This document shows, piece by piece, positions 36,304-46,308 of a stretch of DNA of 64,000 nt. A model generated the notes under the pieces. The model made no database searches and was not told the DNA's origin. It saw only the letters and a list, made by a program, of their open reading frames with translations. Numbering within the stretch: the first letter of the stretch is position 1; every line of letters starts with the position of its first letter. Both the position numbers and the translations under genes were made by a program. The DNA comes from Nocardioides thalensis (lineage in GTDB: Bacteria > Actinomycetota > Actinomycetes > Propionibacteriales > Nocardioidaceae): NCBI RefSeq assembly GCF_013410655.1, contig NZ_JACCFP010000001.1, positions 1,821,501 through 1,885,500 of the forward strand, written 5' to 3'.

Positions 36304-37127
36304 TGGCCGCGATCGCCGCGATGCCCAAGTCGGTCTTCGACAACATGTGGGGGCGCGCCCGCGCCGGCATCAACACGACCGGCGAGCTGGTCAAGCTCGG
36401 CATCGAGTCGATCCAGTGGGGCGTCTCCGACATCATCGCCCGCCGGTTCTCCTGGACCGAGTTCCTCCTCCAGTGCTGGTTCATGACGCGGGTGTCCCTG
36501 CTGCCCACGATCCTCGTGGCGATCCCGTTCGGCGTCATCACGTCCGTCCAGATCGGCGGCGCCGCCAACCAGATCGGCGCCCAGAGCTTCATCGGCGCGG
36601 TCAACGGCATCGGCGTCCTGCGCCAGGGCGCGCCGCTGGTCACCTCGCTGATGATCGCCGGGGCGGTCGGCTCCGCGATCTGCGCCGACCTCGGCGCCCG
36701 CACGGCGCGCGAGGAGATCGACGCGCTCAAGGTGATGGGCATCTCGCCGATCCAGCGCCTGGTGGCCCCACGGATCCTGGCGGCGCTCCTGGTCGCTCTG
36801 CTGCTGACGGTGATCGTCGCGATGGCGGCGATGATCACCGCGTTCATCATGGTGGTCGGGCAGGGCCAGATCTCCGCAGGCACCTACATCGACTCGTTCG
36901 TGAGCCTGTCGCAACCGATGGACCTGCTCGTCGCGGAGATCAAGGCACTGATCTTCGGCTTCATCGCGACCATCGTCGCCGCCCAGAAGGGGCTCAACGC
37001 CCGGGGTGGCCCGAAGGCCGTCGCCGACGCCGTCAACCAGGCCGTCGTCCTCAGCGTGATCCTGCTCGCCTGCGTCAACGTCGGCCTCACCCAGACCTAC
37101 GTGATGCTCTTCCCGGCCGGAGGCTGA
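36303..37127 (+). CDS. yrbEA: MlaE-family permease YrbEA of the first mce operon
   Basis: A 274-residue membrane protein of the MlaE/YrbE family, one of two permease subunits of an Mce lipid importer. An N-terminal amphipathic interfacial helix precedes five or six transmembrane helices. Conserved segments are RRFSWTEFLLQCWFMTRVSLLPTILVAIPFG, GAVGSAICADLGARTAREEIDALKVMGI (the EExDAL coupling motif for the ATPase) and GPKAVADAVNQAVV. It pairs with YrbEB and requires MceG ATPase, which is not encoded in this window. GTG at 36300 is an alternative start. Confidence 0.93.
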   Translation: MAAIAAMPKSVFDNMWGRARAGINTTGELVKLGIESIQWGVSDIIARRFSWTEFLLQCWFMTRVSLLPTILVAIPFGVITSVQIGGAANQIGAQSFIGAVNGIGVLRQGAPLVTSLMIAGAVGSAICADLGARTAREEIDALKVMGISPIQRLVAPRILAALLVALLLTVIVAMAAMITAFIMVVGQGQISAGTYIDSFVSLSQPMDLLVAEIKALIFGFIATIVAAQKGLNARGGPKAVADAVNQAVVLSVILLACVNVGLTQTYVMLFPAGG

Positions 37128-37128
37128 G

Positions 37129-38001
37129 ATGGCCAACGTGCAACCCCGCGCCCGCACCGTGGGCGACCGGCTCTCCGACTCACTGGTCGGCGTCGTCGAC
37201 TCGCTCATGGGGATGCTCGCCAAGCTGGGCTCGTTCGCGACGTTCGCGTTCGACGTCCTCAAGGCGATCCCGTCGACCCTCGCGCTCTATCCCAAGGAGA
37301 CGCTGCGGCAGCTCAAGGACATCGCCTGGGGCAGCGGCGCGCTGCTGGTTGGCGGCGGCACCGTGGGCGTCATGGTGCTGCTCTCGCTCGCAGCCGGCAC
37401 GTCCCTCGGCATCGAGGGCTTCAACGGCCTCGAGCTGGTCGGACTCGCTCCGCTGAGCGGATTCATCTCGGCGAGCGCCAACACCCGCGAGCTCGCGCCC
37501 CTGATCGCCGCGCTGGCACTGGCCGCGCAGGTCGGGTGCCGCTTCACCGCGCAGATCGGCTCGATGAAGATCCACGAGGAGATCGACGCGCTCGAGGTGA
37601 TGGCGGTCAGCCCGATGCGCTACGTCGTCGCCAGCCGGGTGTTCGCGGCGATGGTGGCCATCCTCCCGCTCTACCTGATCGGCCTGATCGGGAGCTACAT
37701 CGCGAGCCAGGTCTCGGTGGTCATCCTGTTCGGACAATCACCAGGGCAGTACGACCACTACTTCTCGTCCCTGATCCAGGGCCGCGACATCTTCCTGTCG
37801 GTCGTGAAGATCCTGATCTTCGCGATGATCGTCGCGCTGCTCCACTGCTGGTACGGCATGAACGTCGGCGGCGGCCCGCAGGCGGTCGGCGAGGCGACCG
37901 GCGCCGGCATCCGCGCCAGCATCGTGTCGGTCATCGTCATCGACATGGTCCTGACCCTCGTCTTCTGGGGCGGCGACCCCGGCTTCCGGATCTCGGGCTA
38001 G
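37129..38001 (+). CDS. yrbEB: MlaE-family permease YrbEB of the first mce operon
   Basis: A 290-residue MlaE-family permease with a longer N-terminal cytosolic part than YrbEA (about 60 residues), then GFNGLELVGLAPLSGFISASANTRELAPLIAALALAAQVGCRFTAQIG, the coupling motif MKIHEEIDALEVMAVSP and the C-terminal HCWYGMNVGGGPQAVGEATGAGI. It forms a heterodimer with YrbEA. It starts 1 bp after the YrbEA stop. Spacing to mceA is 11 bp with a strong GGGGGAG ribosome site, so all genes are one transcript. Confidence 0.93.
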   Translation: MANVQPRARTVGDRLSDSLVGVVDSLMGMLAKLGSFATFAFDVLKAIPSTLALYPKETLRQLKDIAWGSGALLVGGGTVGVMVLLSLAAGTSLGIEGFNGLELVGLAPLSGFISASANTRELAPLIAALALAAQVGCRFTAQIGSMKIHEEIDALEVMAVSPMRYVVASRVFAAMVAILPLYLIGLIGSYIASQVSVVILFGQSPGQYDHYFSSLIQGRDIFLSVVKILIFAMIVALLHCWYGMNVGGGPQAVGEATGAGIRASIVSVIVIDMVLTLVFWGGDPGFRISG

Positions 38002-38012
38002 GGGGAGCACCG

Positions 38013-39074
38013 ATGGCAGCACGCACCGTGACGCGTCAGCAGCTGGCCCGGCGAGGCATCCTCGTCCTGGTCGGGATCGTCCTCATCGGCGTGATCCTCT
38101 CGCTGCGCAGCAACGGCACGTTCGGGGAGGCCCCGCACGTGACGGCCAACGTCGGCACGGCCGGCGGTGCGCTGCGCGCCGGCTCCGACGTGAAGATGAA
38201 CGGCGTCATCGTCGGCAAGGTCTCGTCGATCGAGCGCGCTGAGGACGGCGACGGGGTCAGCATCGACCTGACCCTGTCCGAGGAGGACATGGAGCACGTG
38301 CCGGCCAACGTGGTCGCGCGGATCCTGCCCGCGACCGTGTTCGGCACGACGTACGTCGACCTGGTCGTCCACGGCACGCCGTCCGACGAGGGCATCGCCG
38401 CCGGCGACGTGATCGACCCCGACGAGACCCAGGAGACCCTGGAGCTGCAGCAGGCGCTCGACGACATCGACCGCCTGGTCAAGGCACTCGGCCCGAAGGA
38501 CCTCGCGTCCGCGATCGGGTCGGCGGCCGCGGCGCTCGACGGCCGCGGCGACCAACTCGGCGGCACCGTGCGGACGATCAACTCCTACCTCGACCGGATC
38601 AACGCCCGGATGCCGGCGATCCGCGACGACCTCCAGAGCTTCGCGCAGGCCACCGAGGTGATCGACGAGGTCGCGCCCGACCTGCTCGACGCCACGGAGG
38701 ACTCGCTCGTCTTCCTCGACACGATCGTCACCCAGGAGGCGGCGCTGACCTCGCTGATCTCGGGCGGCACCGACCTCGCGGTCACCGCCCAGCAGTTCCT
38801 CGCGAAGAACCAGCGCCACCTGGTGTCGTTCATCAACGACTTCGGCGGTCTGGTCGACGTGCTCTACGACAACCGGCAGGCCGGCATCACCGACGCGATG
38901 ACGGTCAACCTCGCGGCGGGCGGTGTGCTCGACGCCGCGGTGTCGCACGGGTTCGTCGACGTCCACGCCGTGCTCCGGACCAGCCTGCCGGCCTACTACG
39001 GCGGCGGTCCGTCGTACGCGCGCTCGTCGGCGCCGACCGCCGGCCTCGGCGCGATGGTGGGTGACGGCCAGTGA
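38013..39074 (+). CDS. mceA: MceA of the first mce operon
   Basis: A 353-residue Mce-family protein: one N-terminal transmembrane anchor (about 12-30), the MlaD/Mce beta-barrel domain (about 38-115: [45 protein letters not shown]), then a long helical region that builds the hydrophobic tube in the periplasm-like space. LDGRGDQLGGTVRTINSYL is the conserved MceA helix motif. It is shorter than the second operon's MceA and lacks a C-terminal extension. Six Mce proteins A-F are thought to form a hexameric channel; a lipid substrate cannot be assigned for this operon. Confidence 0.9.
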   Translation: MAARTVTRQQLARRGILVLVGIVLIGVILSLRSNGTFGEAPHVTANVGTAGGALRAGSDVKMNGVIVGKVSSIERAEDGDGVSIDLTLSEEDMEHVPANVVARILPATVFGTTYVDLVVHGTPSDEGIAAGDVIDPDETQETLELQQALDDIDRLVKALGPKDLASAIGSAAAALDGRGDQLGGTVRTINSYLDRINARMPAIRDDLQSFAQATEVIDEVAPDLLDATEDSLVFLDTIVTQEAALTSLISGGTDLAVTAQQFLAKNQRHLVSFINDFGGLVDVLYDNRQAGITDAMTVNLAAGGVLDAAVSHGFVDVHAVLRTSLPAYYGGGPSYARSSAPTAGLGAMVGDGQ

Positions 39075-40090
39075 CCGGCATCCGGAGCGTCGCGATCAAG
39101 GTCGCGCTGTTCGCGCTCGCCAGCACCCTGCTCCTCGTGCTGCTCGTCAACACGATGCTCAACGGCGTCAGCGGTGACACCCGCGAGCTCACCGCCGAGT
39201 TCGACGACGTCAACGGCCTCCGCATCGGCGACGACGTCAAGGCCGCCGGTGTCCGGGTCGGGCAGGTCACCGAGATCGACGCGACCGACACCGGCGCCAC
39301 GATCAAGATCGAGGTCGTCGAGGAGCAGCCGGTGCTGTCCAACTCGACGCTGACGATGCGCTACCAGAACCTGCTGGGCCAGCGGTACCTCTCCCTCGAC
39401 CAGCCGACCGACGAGGAGCGCGGCGCCGAGCTCGCCGATGGCGACACCATCGCGCTGGAGAACACCAGCCGCGGGTTCGACCTCACCGAGCTGCTCAACG
39501 GCTTCCGGCCGCTCTTCGAGATCCTCCAGCCCGAGGATGTCAACACGCTCGCCACGTCGATGATCAAGGTCCTCCAGGGGGAGGGCGGCACCATCGAGTC
39601 GCTGCTCCGCGAGACGTCGGACCTGACCAGCTTCGTGGCCAACCGCGACGAGGTCATCGGCGAGGTGATGACGAACCTGAAGCCCGTGCTCGACAACCTG
39701 ACCGAGCAGGACGACGAGATCTCGGCGACGGTGGTGGAGCTGAAGAACCTCATGACCGGTCTGGCCCGCGACCGCAAGGCGATCGGCGCGTCGATCGACG
39801 GCATCAGCCAGCTCGTCGGGTCGACCAGCTCGCTCCTGCGTGAGGCGAAGGTCCCGCTGACCAACACGTCCCGGCAGCTGCGCAACACCGCGGGGATGCT
39901 GAACGACAACCGCGCCGAGCTGGAGCGCACCCTGCCCGCCTTCGGCCTCCTCTTCGAGGAGCTGGGCCGGGCGACGTCCTACGAGAACGCGCTCAACACC
40001 TACGTCTGCTCCAGCGTGATCTCGCTCGGCTCCCTCTCGGTCCCGCTGGGCAGCGGTGGCCGGGGCCCCTGGTCGGAGGTGTGCTCATGA
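39071..40090 (+). CDS. mceB: MceB of the first mce operon
   Basis: A 339-residue Mce protein with an N-terminal membrane anchor (AIKVALFALASTLLLVLLVNTML), an MlaD domain (LTAEFDDVNGLRIGDDVKAAGVRVGQVTEI...RYQNLLGQRYLSLDQP) and a helical stalk. The C-terminal YVCSSVISLGSLSVPLG...WSEVCS carries two Cys that may form a disulfide, as in other MceB proteins. The GTG start overlaps the mceA stop by 4 bases, and its own stop overlaps mceC in the same way. It contributes one strand of the hexameric lipid tube. Confidence 0.9.
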   Translation: MTGIRSVAIKVALFALASTLLLVLLVNTMLNGVSGDTRELTAEFDDVNGLRIGDDVKAAGVRVGQVTEIDATDTGATIKIEVVEEQPVLSNSTLTMRYQNLLGQRYLSLDQPTDEERGAELADGDTIALENTSRGFDLTELLNGFRPLFEILQPEDVNTLATSMIKVLQGEGGTIESLLRETSDLTSFVANRDEVIGEVMTNLKPVLDNLTEQDDEISATVVELKNLMTGLARDRKAIGASIDGISQLVGSTSSLLREAKVPLTNTSRQLRNTAGMLNDNRAELERTLPAFGLLFEELGRATSYENALNTYVCSSVISLGSLSVPLGSGGRGPWSEVCS

Positions 40091-41063
40091 AGCCCGTGAA
40101 CGAGTGGAACTCGTTCCGCATCGGCCTGATCGGCATCGGGGTCGGACTCCTCGTCGCCGTGGGCGTGATCGTGATGAGCACGACCAACTTCGGCACGAAG
40201 GAGTACACCGCGGTCCTGGAGCACACCGCGGGCCTCCGCAGCGGGGAAGACGTGCAGGTCCACGGCGTCGTGAAGGGCGAGGTCACGGGGGTCGACCTCG
40301 AGGACGACCACGTGGTCGTCACGTTCGTGCTCGAGTCCGACATCGACCTGGGTTCCCGGACCGAGGCGTCGGTCAAGGTCGCGACGCTGCTCGGCACCCA
40401 CTACCTGGAGCTCGAGCCGCTGGGCGGCGGCACCCTCGCCGGCGACCGGATCCCGCTCGACCGGACCGAGGTCCCCTACAACCTCCAGGACGTGCTCGAG
40501 AGCGGCGCCGGCGCCCTCGACGAGCTCGACCCCGAGCTGCTGGCCGACGCGCTCACCTCGATGGCCGACACCCTCGGCGCGAGCTCCGACGAGATCGGTC
40601 CCGCGCTCAAGGGCGTCGCCCGCCTCTCCGAGGTCGTCGCCAACCGCTCCGACCAGGCGGGTGACCTGCTCGAGTCGGCACGCAACGTGAGCGACCAGCT
40701 CTCCGACAGCAGCGCCGACATCGTCGAGCTGATGTCGCAGACGAACCTCGTCGTCTCCGAGATCACCGCCCGGCGCGACGCGATCCACCGGCTTCTCGTC
40801 GAGACCACCGGCCTCTCGCGGGCGCTCACCGAGATCGTCGACTCGACCAAGGGCGACCTGAAGCCGGCCCTGGAGGACCTCAACGACGTGCTGGCGATGC
40901 TCAACCGCGAGGACGAGACGCTGACCCGCGTCCTCGACGTGATGGGCCCGGCCGTGCGGTACGTCGCCAACGCGTCGGGGCACGGCCCGTGGGTCGACCT
41001 CTTCATCCAGGAGCCGGCCCTGCCGCCGGACGACGCGATGTGCGGATCGCGGGGTGGTTGCCG

Positions 41064-41067
<4 letters not shown>
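40087..41067 (+). CDS. mceC: MceC of the first mce operon
   Basis: A 326-residue Mce protein: N-terminal anchor (FRIGLIGIGVGLLVAVGVIVM), MlaD domain with KEYTAVLEHTAGLRSGEDVQVHGVVKGEVTGVDLE and KVATLLGTHYLELEPLG, and a helical region ending in GHGPWVDLFIQ. The ATG at 40087 overlaps the mceB stop codon. The tail has two Cys in MCGSRGGC. It probably assembles with MceA-F; no individual role can be read from sequence. Confidence 0.9.
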
Positions 41068-42139
<1,072 letters not shown>

Positions 42140-42143
<4 letters not shown>

Positions 42144-43372
42144 AGGGGCTGCGCACCATCACCGGCGCGGTGCTGGCCGGTGCGGTCGTGGTGACCGCCA
42201 CCGGCTGCGGCACCACGATGCGCGACCTGCCGATCCCCGGCACCGGGGTGTCGGGCGACACGGTGCAGCTCAACGCCGAGTTCGACGACGCGCTCAACCT
42301 CGCCGAGGGCGCACCGGTGAAGGTCAACGGCGTCGACAGCGGCAAGGTCACCGGGATCACGGTCGACGACTTCGTCGCGCACGTGACCATGGACCTCAAG
42401 GAGGACGCGCAGGTCAGGGAGGGAGCGACCGCGCGGCTCCGCTACACCACGCCGCTCGGCGAGCTGTTCATCGACGTCGACAACCCGAGCGAGGGCGAGG
42501 TGCTGGCCGACGACGCGACGCTCGAGCTGCCGGAGACGGAGACGGCTCCGACGGTCGAGGACGCGCTCGCGCAGGCATCCCTGCTGATCAACGGAGGCGG
42601 GCTCGACCAGCTGCGGATCATCACCGACGAGCTCAACACCGCGCTGGGCGGCAACGAGGAGAACATCCGGGGCCTCCTCGACCGCGCCAACACGTTCCTG
42701 ACCGAGGCCAACGCCACGACCGGGAGCATCGACGCGGTGCTCAACTCCCTCAACTCGCTGTCGAGCACGCTCTCCGCGCGGGAGGACACGATCAACCGCG
42801 CGATGCGGGAGATCCGTCCGGCAGCTGCGGTGCTGCGCAGGGCGACGCCCGACCTCACCCGCCTCCTGCAGGCGGTGGAGCGGTTCTCGTCGGCGGCCAA
42901 CGACACCGTCAACGCCACCCGCACCCAGCTGCTCAACCTGCTGAGCGAGGTCGAGCCGGTGCTCGCCGAGCTCGCCAAGAACCGCGGCCGGTTCGCCGCG
43001 ATGCTCCGCTCGATCCAGCGCGCGGCCGACGTGGCGAAGCAGGCGATCCCGACCGAGTTCCTCAACGTCAACCTCGACCTGCACATCGACGGCATCACCG
43101 GCGGCGGGCCGCTCGGCGACCTGCTCGGGCTGCTCGACACCCTGGGCGTGGTGCTGCCCGTCGACGAGCTCAACGACATCCTCGAGGACCTCGGCCTCGG
43201 GGGACTCCTCGACGGCATCCTCGGCGACGGGGGCCTGCTGGGCGGCGGCCGGCAGTCCGACCCCGGTCGGACCGGCGGCGCGGGCGGTGGCGACGACGGG
43301 TCGGGCGGCGCGGACGGTGGGCTGCTGGGGCTCGACGGACTGCTCGGTGGACTGACCGGCGGAGGTGCCTGA
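42140..43372 (+). CDS. mceE: MceE of the first mce operon, lipoprotein (LprK-like)
   Basis: A 410-residue Mce protein with lipoprotein signal peptide (MKGLRTITGAVLAGAVVVTATGC), as expected for MceE. The MlaD domain is at about 45-120 (LNAEFDDALNLAEGAPVKVNGVDSGKVTGI...RYTTPLGELFIDVDN) and a helical stalk extends to about 300. The last 75 residues are Gly/Leu/Asp-rich low-complexity sequence (GLLDGILGDGGLLGGG, GGADGGLLGLDGLLGG), longer than in the second operon's MceE. The tail may be flexible at the cell surface. Confidence 0.9.
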
Positions 43373-43373
43373 G

Positions 43374-44462
43374 ATGCCCAAGTTCCTGACCGACCGCCTG
43401 CTGCTCAGCGCCGTCGGCGTCGTGGTGGTCTTCGTGTTCGCCGTGGCCTACATCTTCGCGTCGGTCCTCGACCAGCCGCTGACCTCGCGTCCGGCGACGA
43501 TCAAGGTCGAGCTCGCTCAGTCCGGCGGCCTCTTCGAGGGCTCCGGCGTCACTTACCGCGGCGTGAAGGTCGGCAAGGTGACCGAGATCGTCCCGGCCGA
43601 GAGCGGGGTCGTCGCGACCGTGCGTCTCACGTCCGGCACGGACATCCCGGAGAGCTCGATCGCCCGGGTGCGCAGTCTGTCCCCCGTGGGCGAGCAGTAC
43701 CTGGACTTCCAGCCGACCACGGCCGAGGGGCCGTTCCTCGAGGACGGCGACACCATCGGCGCCGAGTCGACCGACCTGCCGAAGAGCCTGAGCTCGACGG
43801 TCGTCGCGGTCAACGACGTCCTGCGCCAGATCGACGACAAGAAGCTGAAGGTGCTGCTCGGCGAGCTGAGCACGGGCCTCGCCGGCACGGGCGACGACCT
43901 CGGCCAGGTCCTCGACCAGGGCAACGACCTGCTCACGACGCTCAACGAGGTGTGGCCCGAGACCGACCGCGTCATCACCAACAGCGGCACCGTGCTCGAC
44001 ATCGTCTCCGAGAACGCCGACTCGCTGCGCACCCTCGGCAACCGCGCCCGGCAGTTCGCCGCGTTCCTCCGCGACTACGCGCCCGAGTTCCGCGACGTGC
44101 TCCAGCGGACGCCCGGCCAGCTCAAGGACCTCGAGGCCCTGGTCCGGGACGCCAACGAGGTGCTGCCCGGCTTCCTGTCGGTGGGCGTGAGCTTCAGCGA
44201 CATGGTGATGGCCTACGAGCCGCACCTGCGGACGCTCCTCCAGGAGTACGCACCCGGCATCCGGGCGCTGATGGCAGTGCTCCACGACGGCCGGCTCAAT
44301 GTCCAGATCATCCCCAAGCGCACGGCGCGCTGCGACTACGGCTCGTCCCACCAGGACCCGTGGAACCCGGAGCGCCGGCCGTTCTACCTCGGTGGCCACT
44401 GCCCGGCCTCGTTCCCCGGCCTCCGCCGCGGCGCGGCCCACGCACCGGGGCCGGTACGGTGA
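43374..44462 (+). CDS. mceF: MceF of the first mce operon
   Basis: A 362-residue Mce protein: N-terminal anchor (LLLSAVGVVVVFVFAVAYIFASVL), MlaD domain (IKVELAQSGGLFEGSGVTYRGVKVGKVTEIVPAESG...LSPVGEQYLDFQP), helical region with LGNRARQFAAFLRDYAPEFRDVLQRTP, and a C-terminus with two Cys (RCDYGSS, GHCPASFPG). GGAGG is 8 nt before the ATG at 43374, which is preferred over GTG at 43365. MceF is the last hexamer subunit; the next gene encodes an associated membrane protein. Confidence 0.9.
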   Translation: MPKFLTDRLLLSAVGVVVVFVFAVAYIFASVLDQPLTSRPATIKVELAQSGGLFEGSGVTYRGVKVGKVTEIVPAESGVVATVRLTSGTDIPESSIARVRSLSPVGEQYLDFQPTTAEGPFLEDGDTIGAESTDLPKSLSSTVVAVNDVLRQIDDKKLKVLLGELSTGLAGTGDDLGQVLDQGNDLLTTLNEVWPETDRVITNSGTVLDIVSENADSLRTLGNRARQFAAFLRDYAPEFRDVLQRTPGQLKDLEALVRDANEVLPGFLSVGVSFSDMVMAYEPHLRTLLQEYAPGIRALMAVLHDGRLNVQIIPKRTARCDYGSSHQDPWNPERRPFYLGGHCPASFPGLRRGAAHAPGPVR

Positions 44463-45022
44463 CGCGGGTGGAGGACGGCGGCACCGACGAGCTGAAGAAG
44501 CGGTACCTGACGGTCATCGCCACCCTCGCGGCGGCGCTGGTGTTGGCGGCGGTCGCGCTCGGCCTGATGTTCAAGGCGAAGGGTGACGCCGACGACCGAG
44601 CGGACGCCGCCGAGGACGAGGTCGCCGGGCTCGCGGCGGCCGAGTCGGCAGCGCGCGAGCTGCTCCTCGACATGACCACCTACGAGCACACCGACCTCGA
44701 CGAGGTCTACGACTGGGTGGACCGGTTGTCCGACGACGAGCTCAAGGACCGGATGACCGCCAACGAGGACACGTTCAAGAAGATCGTGCGGCTCTCGAAG
44801 GCGTCCGCCGAGGGCGAGGTCGTCGACTCCGCCTACCGGGCCAACGACGACGGGTCCGTCACGGTGATCGCGTTCGTGCGGCAGGAGATCCGCGACGCCG
44901 AGAGCGAGCGGCCGAAGCTCGACGAGAAGTGGGCGACGCTGGTGCTCGAGGAGGAGTCGGGCGAGTGGATGGTCGCCGACGTCCAGCTCTCCAACATCCC
45001 GGAGGGCAGCACCGCGCAGTGA
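44459..45022 (+). CDS. Mce-associated membrane protein (Mam-like)
   Basis: A 187-residue protein with one transmembrane helix (about 17-36, TVIATLAAALVLAAVALGLMF) followed by an alpha/beta extracellular domain resembling the SnoaL/NTF2-like domains of Mce-associated (Mam/Mas) proteins: RELLLDMTTYEHTDLDEVYDWVDRL ... EWMVADVQL. These single-span proteins are encoded after mceF and stabilise Mce complexes. The GTG overlaps the mceF stop. Only one mam gene follows this operon, while the second operon has two. Confidence 0.85.
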   Translation: MTRVEDGGTDELKKRYLTVIATLAAALVLAAVALGLMFKAKGDADDRADAAEDEVAGLAAAESAARELLLDMTTYEHTDLDEVYDWVDRLSDDELKDRMTANEDTFKKIVRLSKASAEGEVVDSAYRANDDGSVTVIAFVRQEIRDAESERPKLDEKWATLVLEEESGEWMVADVQLSNIPEGSTAQ

Positions 45023-45049
45023 CACGGGGCCGCTAGATTGGCCCCCGTG
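45023..45049 (+). terminator. Terminator hairpin of the first mce operon, overlapping the next promoter
   Basis: CACGGGGCC (45023-45031) pairs with GGCCCCCGTG (45040-45049, one bulged C). It starts directly after the mam stop codon. Its loop contains a TAGATT -10 box and its right arm contains a GTG start codon. Confidence 0.6.
45034..45039 (+). promoter_or_regulatory. Putative -10 box for the upstream ORF and phospholipase-D-type synthase
   Basis: TAGATT ends 7 nt before GTG 45047, so the transcript would start at the upstream ORF without a leader. Confidence 0.4.
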
Positions 45050-45070
45050 GACGAGGCGGCGGACGGATGA
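45047..45070 (+). CDS. 7-codon upstream ORF coupled to the synthase start
   Basis: GTG at 45047 opens VDEAADG and ends with TGA at 45068-45070, which overlaps the ATG at 45067 (ATGA). It is in another frame than the synthase. With the -10 box 7 nt upstream it could be a leaderless mini-cistron delivering ribosomes to the synthase start, which has only weak ribosome-site sequence (GGCGGCGG). It could also be chance. Confidence 0.35.
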   Translation: MDEAADG

Positions 45071-46308
45071 CCTCGGACTGGTCCGTGCGGTTGCGGAGGC
45101 TGCTCGTCACGCTGGCGACACTGCCGTTCGCGCTCGCGATCGGCATGTCGCTCGTCGACAGCTACCGCCGCCGGGGCAAGCGGCCGCGTCCGTTCCCGAC
45201 CCGCGCCCCGGCGACCACCGCCGTGGGCGAGGGCGAGGTCACGACGTACACGTTCGGGCAGGACCTGTACGACGACATGATCGCTGCGATCGAGGGAGCC
45301 CAGCGGCAGGTCCTGTTGGAGACCTACATCTGGAAGGGCGACGCGACGGGGGAGCGCTTCAAGCGCGCGCTTGCCGAGGCCGCCGCCCGGGGTGTCGAGG
45401 TCTACTGCATCTACGACGCGTTCGCGAACCTCGTCGTCGCGCCGACGTTCCAGCGGTTCCCGCCGTCGATCAAGGTGCTGCGCTACCCGGTCTACGCGGC
45501 GGGCTGGCGGTTCTTCGACCTGCGCCGCTACGGCCGCGACCACCGCAAGATCCTGGTCGTCGACGACCACGTCGGGTTCATCGGCGGCTACAACATCGGG
45601 TCCCCCTACGCGACCGAGTGGCGCGACACGCACGTGCGGATCACCGGTCCGGCCGTCTGGGACCTCAAGCGGGCGTTCGCGGACTTCTGGAACCTCAACC
45701 GCCGCCGGCGGCTGCGCTCCTCGGAGCGGCCGCTGCTGCTCGAGACCGCCTCGACCTGGGAGCCGAAGGTGCGGGTGCACCGCAACGTGCCGCGCCTGTG
45801 GGTCTTCCCGATCCGGGCCATGTACCTCGAGGCGATCAACCGCGCCAGCAGCCGGGTGTGGCTGACCACGGCCTACTTCCTGCCCGACCAGGACTTCGTC
45901 GACGCGCTCAAGGACGCGGCCGGCCGCGGCGTCGACGTACGCCTGCTGCTGCCCCTGAAGTCCAACCACATCGTCGCGGACTGGATCTCGCGCGGCTACT
46001 TCAGCCAGATGCTCGACGCCGGCGTCCGGATCTTCCGCTACCAGGGCGCGATGGTGCACGCGAAGACAGCGACCGTGGACGGCACCTGGTCGACGGTCGG
46101 CACCGCCAACATCGACCGGCTCAGCCTGCAGGGCAACTACGAGATCAACGTGGAGGTCATCGACGAGGCGCTGGCCGCCGACCTCGAGCAGATCTTCCTC
46201 GTCGACCAGTCCAACTGCCTCGAGCTGACCAGCAGCGAGTGGGAGGCACGCGACTTGCACAGGAAGTTCACCGAGATGGTCCTCGCGCCGCTGAGGCCGC
46301 TGCTGTGA
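45067..46308 (+). CDS. Cardiolipin synthase-like phospholipase D family protein
   Basis: A 413-residue protein with an N-terminal hydrophobic anchor (about 10-30) and two HKD motifs: His159/Lys161 in DHRKILVVDDHVGFIGGYN and His331/Lys333 in VHAKTATVDGTWSTVGTAN. Both catalytic sets are complete. The spacing and the SLQGNYEINVEV tail match cardiolipin synthase ClsA/B, so it probably transfers phosphatidyl groups between glycerolipids at the inner face of the membrane. It heads a three-gene overlapping run with an SDR and an AhpD-like gene. Confidence 0.88.
   Translation: MTSDWSVRLRRLLVTLATLPFALAIGMSLVDSYRRRGKRPRPFPTRAPATTAVGEGEVTTYTFGQDLYDDMIAAIEGAQRQVLLETYIWKGDATGERFKRALAEAAARGVEVYCIYDAFANLVVAPTFQRFPPSIKVLRYPVYAAGWRFFDLRRYGRDHRKILVVDDHVGFIGGYNIGSPYATEWRDTHVRITGPAVWDLKRAFADFWNLNRRRRLRSSERPLLLETASTWEPKVRVHRNVPRLWVFPIRAMYLEAINRASSRVWLTTAYFLPDQDFVDALKDAAGRGVDVRLLLPLKSNHIVADWISRGYFSQMLDAGVRIFRYQGAMVHAKTATVDGTWSTVGTANIDRLSLQGNYEINVEVIDEALAADLEQIFLVDQSNCLELTSSEWEARDLHRKFTEMVLAPLRPLL

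Noticed and set aside
38530..38560. RGD tripeptide in MceA (GRGDQLG), also in the second operon's MceA
   Set aside because: It is part of a conserved Mce helix motif in the stalk and not evidence for integrin binding.
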